Shown here one piece after another: positions 1 to 11,762 of a stretch of DNA of 64,000 bases (position 1 is its first letter; each line of letters begins with the position of its first letter). The notes below the pieces were generated by a model. It had not been told where the DNA came from. It did not search any database and worked only from the letters and a program-made list of their open reading frames with translations. Source of the stretch: Bolinopsis microptera. Lineage: Eukaryota; Ctenophora; Tentaculata; Lobata; Bolinopsidae. The DNA is taken from positions 11,322,636 to 11,386,635 of the forward strand of contig NC_087073.1 in the NCBI RefSeq assembly GCF_026151205.1, given 5' to 3'. The position numbers were made by a program, and so were the translations under genes.

Positions 1-372
1 TGAATTGACACCAGCTCTTCAAAGGATAATAATTTTAACGCAAAAAAGACTATGGTGAAATCGAAATTGGCAAACAATTAGATAACGTATTGAATTTAGA
101 ATAAAGGAAAATAACTTTTTCTCCTCTGATTATTTCACAAACGTTTCGCTACAAATCTTCGTTTAGACGAACTGAGAAAAATCTATTTTGTTCTCCGACT
201 TAACTAGGACGTCACATTTCCCCCACATACTCAGATATTAGCGTAGAAGCAATCCTGTGACCTTGCTAGCTAGTTTACCCTCGTTTATCATCATTGTCAG
301 TAATCACACCTTTATTAGACACCTTTATCACACCTATATCACCTTTATCACACACCACTATCACTAGGAATC
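1..372. other. Upstream region of COP1-like gene
   Basis: No coding region is seen. The last 80 bases before the ATG hold a short imprecise repeat of CACCTTTATCACAC, probably 5' untranslated leader or promoter-proximal sequence. I see no TATA box at a convincing spacing. Confidence 0.4.
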
Positions 373-2042
373 ATGTCTCTGGGCATCAATGACGTGTCCA
401 TGAGTAGCCTCCCCTCCACCTCCTCAAATCACCTAGCAACTCACCTAGCAACCACCTCCTCAGAGCACTGTGGGAACTGTTTACTGAAGATACTGAAACC
501 AGAACTTTTTCTAAAATTATCTTGTGGTCATGTATTCTGTGGTGAATGCTCTAAAGGATCTCCAGAAAGGCCACTGATATGTCAGCTTCCTTCGTGCGCA
601 ATATTATCACGACCACCTACAAAAATTACAGTTAAAGATTCGCTTGCTGATATCGAGATGGAGCTGGAGAGATTGAAACGGGAAAAGGAGAAGCTGCTTA
701 CATCAAAAGAGCGGGAGATTAAGAAGATGGCACTTGAGTTCCTGAATGAATGTAAAAACCAGAAGTTGGTAAAGTTGGATAAGCTGAAGGCTGAGTTGAA
801 AGTGGTAAAAGAGGAAATTTGTTCTATGACCACTGCATTTATAGATGTCAATATGCCTGCCCAGGAAGGCGAGTTGAAATCCACCCCGAAAAACACAGAT
901 TGTATTAAATTTCCGAAAACGGAACAGATTTCAAACAACTACGCAAACATGCTTAAAAACTTCCCTGACCTAGAAACTAATTACTTTTTGACCAAGTCTA
1001 AATACCAATCCATCGGCCAGCTAATCTACAATGCTTTCAAATACGAATCATTGGTTGAGGTGGGTAAAATAGTTGTAGCTGAGACTCCTTCCACCAGAAC
1101 CTACGTGTACGGAATGGCAGTAGGTATCTCCGGAATGTTATCTGTGGCGGGAACGCTGAAGACAGTGAACATCTACAATCCTGCTGTTGAAGACAGCCCT
1201 CTACCAATAGTCTACCCCATCACAAAGCTCCCTTCTAACTCCTTTACCTGGTCCTCCGCCTGGAACCCCTGTTCCCCAAACTTGCTAGCAGTAGGAGACT
1301 ACAACAGTGAGGTTAAGATCTGGGATGTAGTTGGGAAGGTGGCTACCAACACCTTCCACGGCCACACCGCCAGCAAGTACCTCCACGTCTCCTGGAGTCC
1401 AACCAAACCTCAACAACTCCTCTCTGCGGCGTACGACTCCGCTCAGGTCAGAGTGTGGAGGTTGAACGAGAGGGGGAGTGTGATGAGTATACGAGCTCCT
1501 GATAAACTGCTTAACTTGTCTTGTAAACCTCACTCTCCTTACCACTTTGCGGTATCTTCCATTGATAGAAATATTTACTCTTATGACATCAGAAAACCAG
1601 ATAAACCGGTAAAACGCTATCTGGACACGCTAAATCCGTGTTTCAACTAAAGTTCCTCGACAGCAAGACACTCATATCAGCTTCAGTGGACGGGACACTG
1701 AGACAGTGGGCCTTCGAAAGTTCCCAGTGCATCAAAACCTACAAGGGGCACCAAAACACCGTGAAATTCATAGGTCTAGACATGATTGGAGAGCACATAA
1801 TATGCGGTAGTGAAAACAACTCAATCTATCTCTACCACGAAGCCCTCTCCAAACCAGTAATGACTCACCAGTTTCCCAAACCAACAAGTCTCCTGGGAAA
1901 TCCTACTGGAAACGGTCAGGTGAGACACATCAGCGCTGTAGTGACTGCTGGAGACAAGCTGTGTGCTGCAAACGATGCCGGGGTTATAAACATTTTGAGG
2001 TTCAGTGAGGATGAGAAGCTGAGACGTGTTGGTTCTTGTTGA
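373..2042 (+). CDS. COP1: COP1-like RING/WD40 E3 ubiquitin ligase, split by a one-base frameshift
   Basis: This resembles COP1 (RFWD2), a RING E3 ligase that marks transcription factors for proteasomal degradation. The first reading frame starts at ATG 373. It has a RING-like Cys/His set (C33, C36, C51, H53, C56, C59, C70, C75), a charged coiled coil at about residues 95-150, then WD40 repeats from about residue 235 (for example VKIWDVV and VRVWRL). The frame stops at 1650, but the WD40 domain continues in another frame from about 1638 (FLDSKTLISASVDGTLRQW, then CGSENNSIYLY, very like the COP1 C-terminus) to the stop at 2040-2042. The join needs one extra base near 1636-1638, so the locus is either a recent pseudogene or carries an assembly indel. 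Combined length is about 556 aa, against roughly 700 in mammals. No intron interrupts 1.67 kb, unlike the other genes here, so a retrocopy is possible. The family assignment is firm; whether the gene works is not. Confidence 0.85.
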
Positions 2043-2400
2043 AAGTACCAGCTAGTCTGCTTTTTTTAATTTTCAAATCTATATTTTATTTCATGCAATC
2101 GGTTCGTATTTTTCATGCAATCGGGTTATGTTTTTATTTCCGTTTTTACTACTGCATTATTCTGTCCGTACTTGTATATCAGACAGTATTTATATTTGCT
2201 TAGCCTCACATTTTTATTCAATCTAGGTATTCTAACTCATTCACAAATCATTTATAGGCTTGTATCACCTTTTGTATTTCTGCTTCAAATCAAAATTGTC
2301 AACATATTCTACATTTCCTCGAATGTATCTTATTAAATAGGATAGTAGCAAAATTGTTGCTACTACTTGCGTGTATGTTATGAAAACTAAGATATCATGC

Positions 2401-2412
2401 AATAAATAAATA
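2401..2412 (+). promoter_or_regulatory. Possible polyadenylation signal for COP1-like gene
   Basis: AATAAATAAATA lies about 360 bases after the COP1-like stop codon. This is a plausible mRNA 3' end signal, although such strings are common in AT-rich DNA. Confidence 0.35.
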
Positions 2413-2747
2413 ACTTTCATCATATCAGTAAATCGCTGATTTTTACAAAACACAATTCAGATTAGCACGAAAAGTTCTGACGAATGTATAAGTATCATCA
2501 AGAATAGCAAACTGTTGTTAACGAGACAGTTATTTGAACAATAAAAAGGAGCTGAGGCGCATCCTACCGCGAAAGAACACCAAGAAAAAGTGAGAAAAGG
2601 ATCGACAGAAAGCACACACTCTCTACTACTCGACTACTGTTCTTCGTACAGTGAGTAGTTTAATGTAATACCATGCATTGATCTGTGTTCGTTCGTTCGT
2701 AGCCAAGTATAATCAGCGACTAATGTAATGAACTGTCTTATGTTGAG

Positions 2748-2812
2748 CTTATTGAAACGGCTTATTGAAACGGCTTATTGAAACGACTTATTGAAACGGC
2801 TTATTGAATCGG
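2748..2812. repeat. 13-bp minisatellite, five copies
   Basis: Five head-to-tail copies of CTTATTGAAACGG. The third and fifth copies carry one change each. Confidence 0.9.
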
Positions 2813-4572
2813 CTTTCACGATCATCAGATTATGTAGCGTCGCTGGTAATAAATAATCAGTTAATTTATTGTGCCCGACAGCAGTCACCATTTTACTCGA
2901 CCTATCTGATTCTGTTACACTTGATTCGTCTTTTTCTGTCACGCGAGATACTTTGAGGTACACGTGACCATTGCCAGTGAGAGGTTAGGTCACACCTATT
3001 TATAGTTTATCACCAGCAAATATTATTAATTCCAATATCATGCTCTTTAAAGATGGGACTGGCAGCATTACATAATTATTAAAAATAATAACAGGTTGGG
3101 ATGAAATGTTTTTGCTCTCTCGAGTCGTACACGTACTATAATCCGTTAAGAAGATCCGTATAATCATTAATCAAGCTCTGCTATTTAAAATCTTAAACTG
3201 TCGTTTGATCCGTCGTTTTAAAATCAGCATTTTTTGTAATCAACTTTGAAACAGCAGTTCCGACTTTACACGTGACCTTGCTCTTTAGATTGATCAACCA
3301 TTAAACAACACCACGGTTAAACTTAATGCTCGAGTATTGGCTGAAAGTTGAAACTAAACTAAACTCAAGCTTGATGTGATTTTAAAAGTTAAAACTGTAA
3401 TCCAAAAAGCAAAGTACGATTTGCCGCAGAGTTTGGGGAATGTAAAAATTGCCATAAATCGGAGTTCGTGGTTGAATCGTGGTTTTGTTTATTCAAAAAT
3501 TCTATGTTAAGGCCCCCTCAAATTCCGGTGGTAATTTTTACAGTTCAAGAATAAAATCAGTAACTTAACAGATCAAACTAGAATATCATTGTTATTCCAA
3601 ATCCAACCTCTTATAGTTCAATAGCAGTACGATAAAACAGATATCAAATACCAAACGTCAAACCAGAGTTGAGCACTTCAGTTCTCATATCATAAAATAT
3701 AAGGGCCAGGGTTATTCAATATTCACAGTGTTCAGATGAAATGCAGTATTATTAGAACAATGAAAGGGCGATGGCCCACCATATAATCGTACAAAAGTTT
3801 CTTAAACAGGAAATAGGAGAATCCTATCCGAGCCCTGTTTCGACATGTTAGACGGGATTAGATAACTGGGAGTCTTGTTATATGGGGTCACATGTTGAAC
3901 AGACGTTAGGGAGCCATAGCAATGAATGAATGAACCGTTGCTATAGTGATAGAGTATAACTATAAACCTAAGTAAATGAATGGTGCATGGATAGTTTACA
4001 TATTGAGGACTCATCGTTCGAGCTGAGAGCTGCTTTTGGTGAACACCGACCCATTTCAACCTCACGTCTATGGTATCTTTAATTCATTTGGTACTTTTTG
4101 GTGCATCTGTTTCCGGGGACTACAAAATTAGCTCACTCATTGGTGTGACCATGGTAACAGTTACCCTTGGCGTGACCCAGACAGAGCATTATGTAAAGTT
4201 ACCAGTGTTACAAGCTCTATCAGTGCCTAGGGGCTACACGGTCATCATTGTTAGTTCAGACGTTATCATTATCATAACTAACCACTCGCCATATAAAGTG
4301 TAAACATCCATTACTTCTAAAAAGTACAGCAAAAGTTACCTGTTTCGTGTACTTTTCTTCTTACGAATTCAGTCCAACAACGAAAAATGTTGATTTTCGG
4401 GTGGGAGAAATGGGTTTGGAACCACCCGTCAATAAAACAAACGATGCTTTACAAATTTCAATAGAGATACCAAGATACCGGATATTCACGATCACGACAA
4501 AGCTTTATCATATTATATATTAAAGCTTTATCTGTCATTAAAGCTTTATCTGTCAAGCACTTAACGTAAATA
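2813..4572. other. Intergenic, no gene recognised
   Basis: Open frames of up to 87 codons occur but have no recognisable motif and no coding-like composition. Nothing else stands out. Confidence 0.5.
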
Positions 4573-4920
4573 GTTTCTGCAGAGAAACAACGATTGTAAA
4601 ATAGGGAAGGGCCCAGAAGATTTTGATTAATTAAACTCGGCTTACTTGTTTATAAGACAAACAAAATTTGATAACAAATTAAAGATGTCTAATTTTAAAA
4701 TAAAATGACTTTTATTTGGAATTTTAACCATAAAGAGTTTCTACAGAGAAACAACGATTGTGAAATAAAGACTCAACAGATGTTTATTAATTAAACTCGG
4801 CTCACTCGTTTATAAGACAAACAATTTTGATAACATTTTTATCAACTTTGTTATTAACAAATTAAAGATGACTAATAAAAATAAATAAAATGACCTTAAT
4901 TTGGATTGTTAACCAGCGGA
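4573..4920. repeat. Diverged tandem duplication of about 165 bp
   Basis: The segment beginning TTTCTGCAGAGAAACAACGATTG, near 4573, recurs near 4738. In both copies it is followed by ATTAATTAAACTCGGCT, TTTATAAGACAAACAA and AAATTAAAGATG. The second copy has a small internal expansion. Confidence 0.75.
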
Positions 4921-7900
4921 TAACAGTTAAAACCCTCTATAACTGCCAAGACTTCTCGGTAGACAATAGGACTACTGTCGTTAAATAACTATAGAGTATA
5001 GAGCATTGAATTGAAAGTGACTTGATGGAAGTAATTTGCCCACGTAGATTCTAGTAATGATACCAATATTCCTGTCAAATAATGGCGAAAGCAGTTTAAT
5101 AATACTAGAACATGATCGGATATGATAGCTGTGTCAGTTCAAGAAATATTACGTTATAATAATGGTGAAAAGCAGTTAACTAACATTACATCATGTGTTT
5201 TGAATACGGTTTTATCTTATAATTGCGAAATTGTATGATTCAAAATCAAATGCTGAACAATTCGACAACGGTCGATCGGTATCCAGTTACCTCACCTACC
5301 GTTAGAATTCACAGCGAAATCAAAGATCTATACTCTATAGCAGTGCTGTGACAAAATAACTATATAGTCTTCTAGAGATGATATGAAACATTTTTAAAAA
5401 CCTTATTAAGTGCCATTAAGACTATCGAACACTGGCCAGTTGCAATTATAAAGATGCATTTTGCCTTATATGCTAAAACAGTAAACGAAAATTTTCAACA
5501 TTCGGCTCATGCTCGATCTAGACCAAAATGTGTTGTAAACCATAAAATAGATCCCTAAAATGACCAAGTGACATTCCCGTCGTTGATTAATTGAAATTGC
5601 CGTCAAGATTTAAAATTTGTGTCGGCTTCATCAGCTCAATAACTCCGATACGGTTATGGAGCTGAAAGTGCAGTATTTGCGTGTTCGCCATTTCGACAAG
5701 TTGTCAGCATTCTGGCAGACAGTTAAGGTTAAGTGCTCCACAATTTTCAGATATTGATAGTTGATTTAACGTCGCTTCAGACGTTTGATGTTTATGGCAT
5801 AATCACGGGGGGTCTTCTACACTTTCTTACACCATACATAAAAAAAGGCAAAATTGTAGTGTAATATAGCCTAAAAAGCCTTAAAAGGTGACTTTTTTTT
5901 CTCGCCAAAGGTATGGTTAACCTTTGCAAATGTACTATGTGAAGACTGATTGGAAAATAATAGGAAAAAATAAGATTTTCAGAAATTAATTTGGTTATAG
6001 TGTAATTAAAAGTGTAAAATTGTGTAAAAAAGTGTACCTTTTTTGCTATACATTTTACTACACCATACACCAAAAAAAGGCAAAGCCAAAAGTGTAGTGT
6101 AAAAAAGTGTAAAACATTGTAGTGAACGATTGCCGGTAAGAAGGATTTAAAGTATTTCTCTCCGGATGGGTTATGCATATTACCATATTATTGCCATATT
6201 ATTGTAAGTCAAAGTGTCTGTCTATTTTAAGCCAATTTCCCAGATAGTTGTCCTGTTAGATTGTGGGGTCTGTGTGGAATGTGGATACCTCTGGCGTCTG
6301 GCGATGCTTCTTTCAAACATATCATTGAAAGAAATGCTCTACAATTTTAACATACGTTTATTTTAATACTCGCGAACACCAGAATGATAATTAAACAGCT
6401 TTGCACGTGCCTAAAAGTAGAGATGTTTCTTCATTAATCTTCAAAGTTCAAACGATCAAATTTTAATTTCCAACTCCCAAGAGGCGAAATTCATACGGTA
6501 TAATTTCAATCAAATCTGGTTTTTAGAACAAATGCTCCGGGGCTGCTGGATTAATACGATGATCTATCGATCAAGAGAGATATGTAGATCGATCAGTATA
6601 GTGTAGAACTATCGAGTTTTAAAGGGGAGTAGTTTAATTCTTCTCTACCCTTGCCTTGAGTTAATATTATACCCAAGATAATGCAATAGAAATGAAATTT
6701 AAGAAAAGCTTGCACCCGCGCCATGCTTCTTTTTTAAAGAAGTTGACAATACACAAAGGCCTCAGAATGATGAGTACTACCAGATCTCGGTGGAACTAAT
6801 ATTATCCACGATATCACAGTAGGCCCTATAAAGCCTCTCCTATATTAAGCTATATTTGAACCGAACACCCCTGATTAAAAACGAGAGCAAAAGGAAGATT
6901 ACAAGAGACCTTGCAAGAGCAGTCCCGGCCTCGATCCCTCGGCCTCAAGTAGACTTATAGAACCGATCAATTTGTGAAATGAGCTTTATATCTGCACTTC
7001 AGTAACCGTTCAGGCCTCAGGAGACATCATTATCTTGATCTCACGGAATTCAGGACTTTAGGCTAGTCTGAAGACAGAATTGAGGCCATCTTTTTATATA
7101 CGGGACGAGTATAATATTAATTGTAATAATTATGATTGCTTGTTCTTTTCTAGTATTTGTCCGTTTAATTGGCCTAAAATAATGGTTTTCTGGATACTAC
7201 TTCATCTATTGATTCTCATCAAATTACTCACAATCTAGCAAATTAACTAAAGATACTTTGCAGCTGTGTATTGCACTTTACCTTGCTTAAAATGTCTAAA
7301 AACGTTTTGAAAACGCCGTAATGACTGACACCAGGAGATAAAGTCACATACAAATAACGATGGAGTTCATGTTCGAACTCAATCAAATCATTGCGAAGTT
7401 TTCAAGAGAACAATGGATTGCACTTTTTGCGACACTCCAGAAAATAGTTCTGATACTAGGGTGGTTGACCAATAATTAAGAATTGGTGTCCAAGTTAGAT
7501 ATAAAATGGTTATACGCGGTCTGCTGGGAGAAATTGTGGTTAAATACTACAGCTATTAAAGCAAAACTCAAGAAACCATTTCACCGCACAAATTTTTGGT
7601 TGTTGAACTTTTTCAACGAAAAGAAATGCAACAAAAATTAACGCGTGAGCCTGGTTCGAGAATCTTTAAATACTGGATGAACCCGATATCCTACTGTATG
7701 CAATGGATAATTCCTTTGGATTTATTTATTAGCGGACCACAGTCCAATAACATTAACATACTAATGAAAACAGGTACTAATCAACCTGCAATCCATCCCA
7801 ACTTAGTGATCAAACGAATCTTATATATTTTGTAATATAAGTTTCAAGTAAAGAATTTTATAATATATTAAATATAATGGTAAGTATAAAACTGTGATAG

Positions 7901-8040
7901 AGTTCGTTCATTTGTAAATCGAATGGACTATATGGTCATAGACCGTTGGAAATATAATGGCACTTATACCAATCATGGATAATATTGCTTTGTACAAACC
8001 AAACATTAGTATGGTGGACCATGAGTATCACTAATTCTTT
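4921..8040. other. Intergenic, no gene recognised
   Basis: AT-rich sequence without a recognisable protein. Around 5820-5860 and 6060-6110 a short motif, ACACCATACA followed by an A-rich run and GGCAAA, appears twice beside AGTGTAGTGTA, suggesting a small old repeat. The 79-codon frame at 7596-7835 matches nothing I recognise. Confidence 0.5.
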
Positions 8041-8616
8041 TAGGGGGTGGGACATATTGACCCATGCCCCATCAGTATCAATGATATTTTTAGGGGGTGG
8101 GACATACCTGTCCCATGCCCCATCAGTATCAACAATTTTTTTTCAGAGGGTGGGCCGCCCCATCAGTATCAAGAAGAAAACATTGGTGGGATTTCGTGTA
8201 CCATGCCCCATGAATATCAATAAAAATTTTATGGGGTGGGAAATACCTGTCCCATGCCCCATCAGTATCAAAATATTTTTTTCAGAGGGTGGGCCGCCCC
8301 ATCAGTATCAAGAAGAAAACATTGGTGGGATTTCGTGTACCATGCCCCATGAGTATCAATAAAAATTTTATGGGGTGGGAAATACCTGTCCCATGCCCCA
8401 TCAGTATCAAAATATTTTTTTCAGAGGGTGGGCCGCCCCATCAGTATCAAGAAGAAAACATTGGTGGGATTTCGTGTACCATGCCCCATGAGTATCAATC
8501 AAATTTTTGTGGGGTGGGACATAGCTGTCCCATGCCCAATCAGTATCAAAAACATTTTCAGAGGGTGGGCCGCCCCATGAGTATCAAAATTTCTTTTTAA
8601 CGGGTGGGCCGCCCCA
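8041..8616. repeat. Satellite block A, left part (139-bp higher-order unit)
   Basis: Tandem units built around CCCCATCAGTATCAA or CCCCATGAGTATCAA separated by G-rich GGGTGGGCCG. The string GAGGGTGGGCCGCCCC recurs near 8146, 8285 and 8424, giving a 139-bp higher-order period. The block is interrupted at 8616/8617 by the hAT-like element and resumes at 9918. Confidence 0.92.
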
Positions 8617-9917
8617 CAGAGGCACATATTAGGTGCGGTAAAAAAAATCGAAATTATGCGGTACCGCACCCGACTACAAAGGTAAAATGTGCGGTAAGGT
8701 GCGGTAAATTTTTACCAATTATGCGGCAAATGTGCGGCGATTTTGTCGAAATTTGTGCGGGAATTGTGCGGTTTTCTTTTGCATTTTCTCAAGGACTTTG
8801 GAAATTCTAAACGTATAACCGCCGCTCTTCTCAAAAATAGGTCTGTTTATGTGTTACGAGGGTGTAGTTCTTTACTAAGACCATGATTGAACCTATTATA
8901 TATATATTGAGATTCAGTTATCTGAGAACAGTGACTTGATCTGGTAGAGATCAGGAGACAGTTATTTGAAGACGCCTCTGGATAGAGTCGATCAGATCCC
9001 ATGCGTGATCGCAAATATGTGACACGCTTGTTGGCATTGATCGTCAGTACTTGTGAACCATTTGATCCAAGATCCATTAAGCCCACTATAGATGATGTGG
9101 TGAAGTTACGAATGATAACTGATACACTATAATCGAAGTACGGTAACGACGAGGGTTCCATAACGGCCTGGGTCACGGTCCCAAAAGGGCCTGGGTCACG
9201 GTCCCGAAAGGGCCTGGGTCACGGTCCCGAAAGGGCCTGGGTAACGGTCCCGAAAGGGCCTGGGTCACGGTCCCGAAAGGGCCTGGGTCACGTGGTAACC
9301 GGGTCACGTGGCCTAGGCATGAGTTCCAAAAGGGCCTGGGTCACGGTCCCGAAAGGGCCTGGGTCAGGGTCCCGAAAGGGCCTGAGTCACGTGGTAACTG
9401 GGTCACGTGGCCTAGGTATGAGTTCCAAAAGGGCCTGGGTAACGGTCCCGAAAAGGCCTGGGTCACGGTCCCGAAAGGGCCTGGGTCACGTGGTAACCGG
9501 GTCACGTGGCCTAGGCATGAGTTCCAAAAGGGCCTGGGTCACGGTCCCGAAAGGGCCTGGGTCAGGGTCCCGAAATGGCCTGAGTCACGTGGTAACTGGG
9601 TCATGTGGCCTAGGTATGAGTTCCAAAAGGGCCTGGGTCACGGTCCCGAAAGGGCCTGGGTCAGGGTCCCGAAAGGGCCTGAGTCACGGTCCTAAAAGGG
9701 CCCGACGTTTAACATATTTTGGTTTTTACACTCGAAAATCTTAACGCGAAAATTTCAAAATTATGCGAAATTACGCGGAAAATGCTAGATTATGCGGAAA
9801 TATGCAGAAAATTACAAAATGTGCGGAAATGTGCGGAAAACAATAAATTATGCGGAAATGTGCGGAAAACGGTAAATTGTGCGATCCCGCACCCATCGCA
9901 CCTAATATGTGCCTCTG
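8617..9917. mobile_element. Non-autonomous hAT-like DNA transposon, 1301 bp, inside satellite A
   Basis: The termini are perfect inverted repeats beginning CAGAGGCACATATTAGGTGC. The flanks are an exact 8-bp duplication, CCGCCCCA at 8609-8616 and 9918-9925. An 8-bp target duplication with CAGAG-type ends is the hallmark of the hAT superfamily. Both subterminal zones (about 8632-8775 and 9750-9890) are crowded with TGCGG motifs, like the subterminal transposase-binding repeats of hAT elements. Here the motifs read on the + strand at both ends. There is no transposase: the interior is about 350 bp of unique sequence followed by a 23-bp minisatellite. It must have moved using a transposase supplied elsewhere. 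Family assignment is by structure only. Confidence 0.88.
9160..9706. repeat. 23-bp minisatellite with 99/198-bp higher-order structure inside the hAT-like element
   Basis: The basic unit is GGGCCTGGGTCACGGTCCCGAAA. Every 99 bp or so a variant module containing ACGTGGTAAC and GTGGCCTAGG occurs (near 9292, 9391, 9490 and 9589). Alternate modules share CCGGG or CTGGG, giving a 198-bp dimer. A stop-free 150-codon frame here is a by-product of the repeat. Confidence 0.9.
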
Positions 9918-10575
9918 CCGCCCCATGAGTATCAAAATTTCTTTTTAACGGGTGGGACATACCTGACCCATACCCCATCAGTATCAAAATTTCTTTTTAA
10001 CGGGTGGGCCGCCCCATGAGTATCAAAATTTCTTTTGAACAGGTGGGCCGCCCCATGAGTATCAAAATTTCTTTTTAACGGGTGGGCCGCCCCATGAGTA
10101 TCAAAATTTCTTTTTAACAGGTGGGACATACCTGAACCATGCCCCATGAGTATCAAAATTTCTTTTTAACGGGTGGGCCGCCCCATGAGTATCAAAATTT
10201 CTTTTTAACGGGTGGGCCGCCCCATGAGTATCAAAATTTCTTTTTAACGGGTGGGACATACCTAACCCATGCCCCATCAGTATCAAAAACATTTTCAGAG
10301 GGTGGGCCGCCCCATGAGTATCAAAATTTCTTTTTAACGGGTGGGCCGCCCCATGAGTATCAACATTTCTTTTTAACGGGTGGGACATACCTGACCCATG
10401 CCCCATCAGTATCAAAAACATTTTCAGAGGGTGGGCCGCCCCATGAGTATCAAAATTTCTTTTTAACGGGTGGGCCGCCCCATGAGTATCAAAATTTCTT
10501 TTTAACGGGTGGGCCGCCCCATGAGTATCAAAGTTTCTTTTTAAGGGTTGGGACATACCTAACCCATGCCCCATC
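9918..10575. repeat. Satellite block A, right part (39-bp monomer)
   Basis: Head-to-tail 39-bp monomers CCCCATGAGTATCAAAATTT plus CTTTTTAACGGGTGGGCCG, interspersed with a longer variant containing ACATACCTGACCCATG and ACATTTTCAGAGGG. It continues the array cut by the hAT-like element. The same array recurs in reverse at 13034-13530. Confidence 0.93.
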
Positions 10576-10667
10576 AGAGTTAGTGGGGACCATAGGCGGC
10601 AGCCCCGGCGGCGATCAGATCAGGGTATCATTAAAACCTGTACGAGTGGGACGGTATGGTTTGGGTA

Positions 10668-10782
10668 AACGTTAGGGTTAGGGTAAGGGTTAGGGTTAGG
10701 GTTTGTGTTAGGGTTAGGGCTACTGCTAGGGATGAGGTTAGGGTTAGGGATGAGGTTAGGGTTAGGGTTAGGGTTAGGTAAT
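10668..10782 (+). repeat. Telomere-like TTAGGG tract (left, G-rich strand forward)
   Basis: Degenerate TTAGGG repeats with variants such as GGGATGAGG and GGGTTTGTG. They read TTAGGG on the + strand and point toward the centre of the inverted complex. Confidence 0.85.
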
Positions 10783-11337
10783 ACAAACCGTCCTACCTGT
10801 ACAGATTACAATTGGACCCATCAGATCAAGGGACAGAGGCCGCTTGCCTTCCGACCAATCTCCGTAAACGTTACTGGGCCGCGCTCAGCCTGTCATTCCG
10901 CCGAATCTCTATGTTAATGAACATGATAGCCTGAGGTCCCCAGGCAACGTAAACGTTGCTATTTTTCTGAGTCTGTGCGCGGACGATTCCATTTCCCGTT
11001 GGTTTTGGATCGTTACGAAGTCCGAAAGACGTCAAACTGACATGCAACATGGTCACGCACATTCACTGCACTGGTAAGTTGGGTAATTGTAGCGCAGATC
11101 GTCCAAACGATCGCTGTCCTGTCACGTCTTTTGAATCATTCCATGTTATATTGTATATGTGCCGAAATTTAAATTTAAATTGTGATAGCCTATTTCGAAT
11201 TTTTCTGTTTATAATTTATATAATTGATCGGTTTTGGATACAGTGCTCCATGCACGCGTAAGAAATAGCGGCCTTGGCGGAGCATTTTACAGTAACGTAG
11301 CTTGGGCCAATAAGAATCTAGTACGGTTTGTATTACC
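10777..11337 (+). mobile_element. PIF/Harbinger-like miniature element, copy 1
   Basis: Bounded by inverted repeats GGTAATACAAACCGTCCTA and its near-complement (18 of 19 match), flanked by TTA at 10774-10776 and 11338-11340. A 3-bp TWA duplication is typical of PIF/Harbinger elements. No transposase is present. It shares its body with copy 2 at 11763-12231 but carries an extra 75-bp insertion at 10873-10947. Confidence 0.72.
10873..10947. mobile_element. 75-bp insertion with 10-bp direct duplication
   Basis: Flanked by CGTAAACGTT at 10863-10872 and 10948-10957. The sister copy (reverse strand near 12139-12150) has a single CGTAAACGTT and no insert, so it shows the empty site. A homologous segment lies in reverse at about 11530-11602. 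Superfamily unknown; terminal symmetry is weak (ACTGGG against CCCAGG). Confidence 0.75.
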
Positions 11338-11344
11338 TTATTCT

Positions 11345-11402
11345 AATATTAATTAGCGCGCGCACTTAATACGCCGTATTAAATGCACGCGCTAATTAAT
11401 AC
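11345..11402. repeat. Imperfect palindrome (hairpin)
   Basis: ATTAATTAGCGCGCGCACTT faces its near-complement ending GCACGCGCTAATTAAT. Arms are about 26 bp with little or no loop. Confidence 0.85.
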
Positions 11403-11613
11403 GTTTACAGTATCTGCGGTAATTATTAAATTTTATTTTGGCGCGCGTGTCCGAAATTTCAAATTTCAAATTTACTGGAACTGTAAAAGTGACATGAGGA
11501 ACTGACGAGTGACGCTAACCTATATTACCTGGGGACCCCGGCCCAGGCTATTATGTTCATAAAGATTCGGCGGAATGACAGGCTGAGCGCCGCCCAGTAA
11601 ACCTATATGGATA

Positions 11614-11650
11614 GGGTTCAGGTTAGGGTTACTAACCCTAACCTGAACCC
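11614..11650. repeat. Head-to-head telomere-like junction palindrome
   Basis: Perfect 18-bp arms around one central C: GGGTTCAGGTTAGGGTTA, then TAACCCTAACCTGAACCC. G-rich telomere-type sequence changes directly to C-rich, as in a head-to-head telomere joint. Confidence 0.9.
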
Positions 11651-11762
11651 TTATCCTAACTTGAGACCCGCGCGCAAGCGTAACATATACCGAAGTGGTA
11701 GTGTAACATCACTTGTCAGTTCTCCCGGCGCGCGGGCGTCGCCGCGCGTTGTATTAGAATAA

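Noticed and set aside
4070-4303. 77-codon frame as a secreted small protein
   Set aside because: Hydrophobic stretches but no convincing signal cleavage, splice sites or similarity; expected by chance in several kb of AT-rich DNA.
8041-10575. CRISPR-like appearance of regular 39-bp repeats
   Set aside because: Units are contiguous with no unique spacers, and the genome is eukaryotic.
9292-10675. 150-178-codon frames in the 23-bp and 39-bp repeats
   Set aside because: Periodic translations of tandem DNA repeats, open on both strands; no real protein features.
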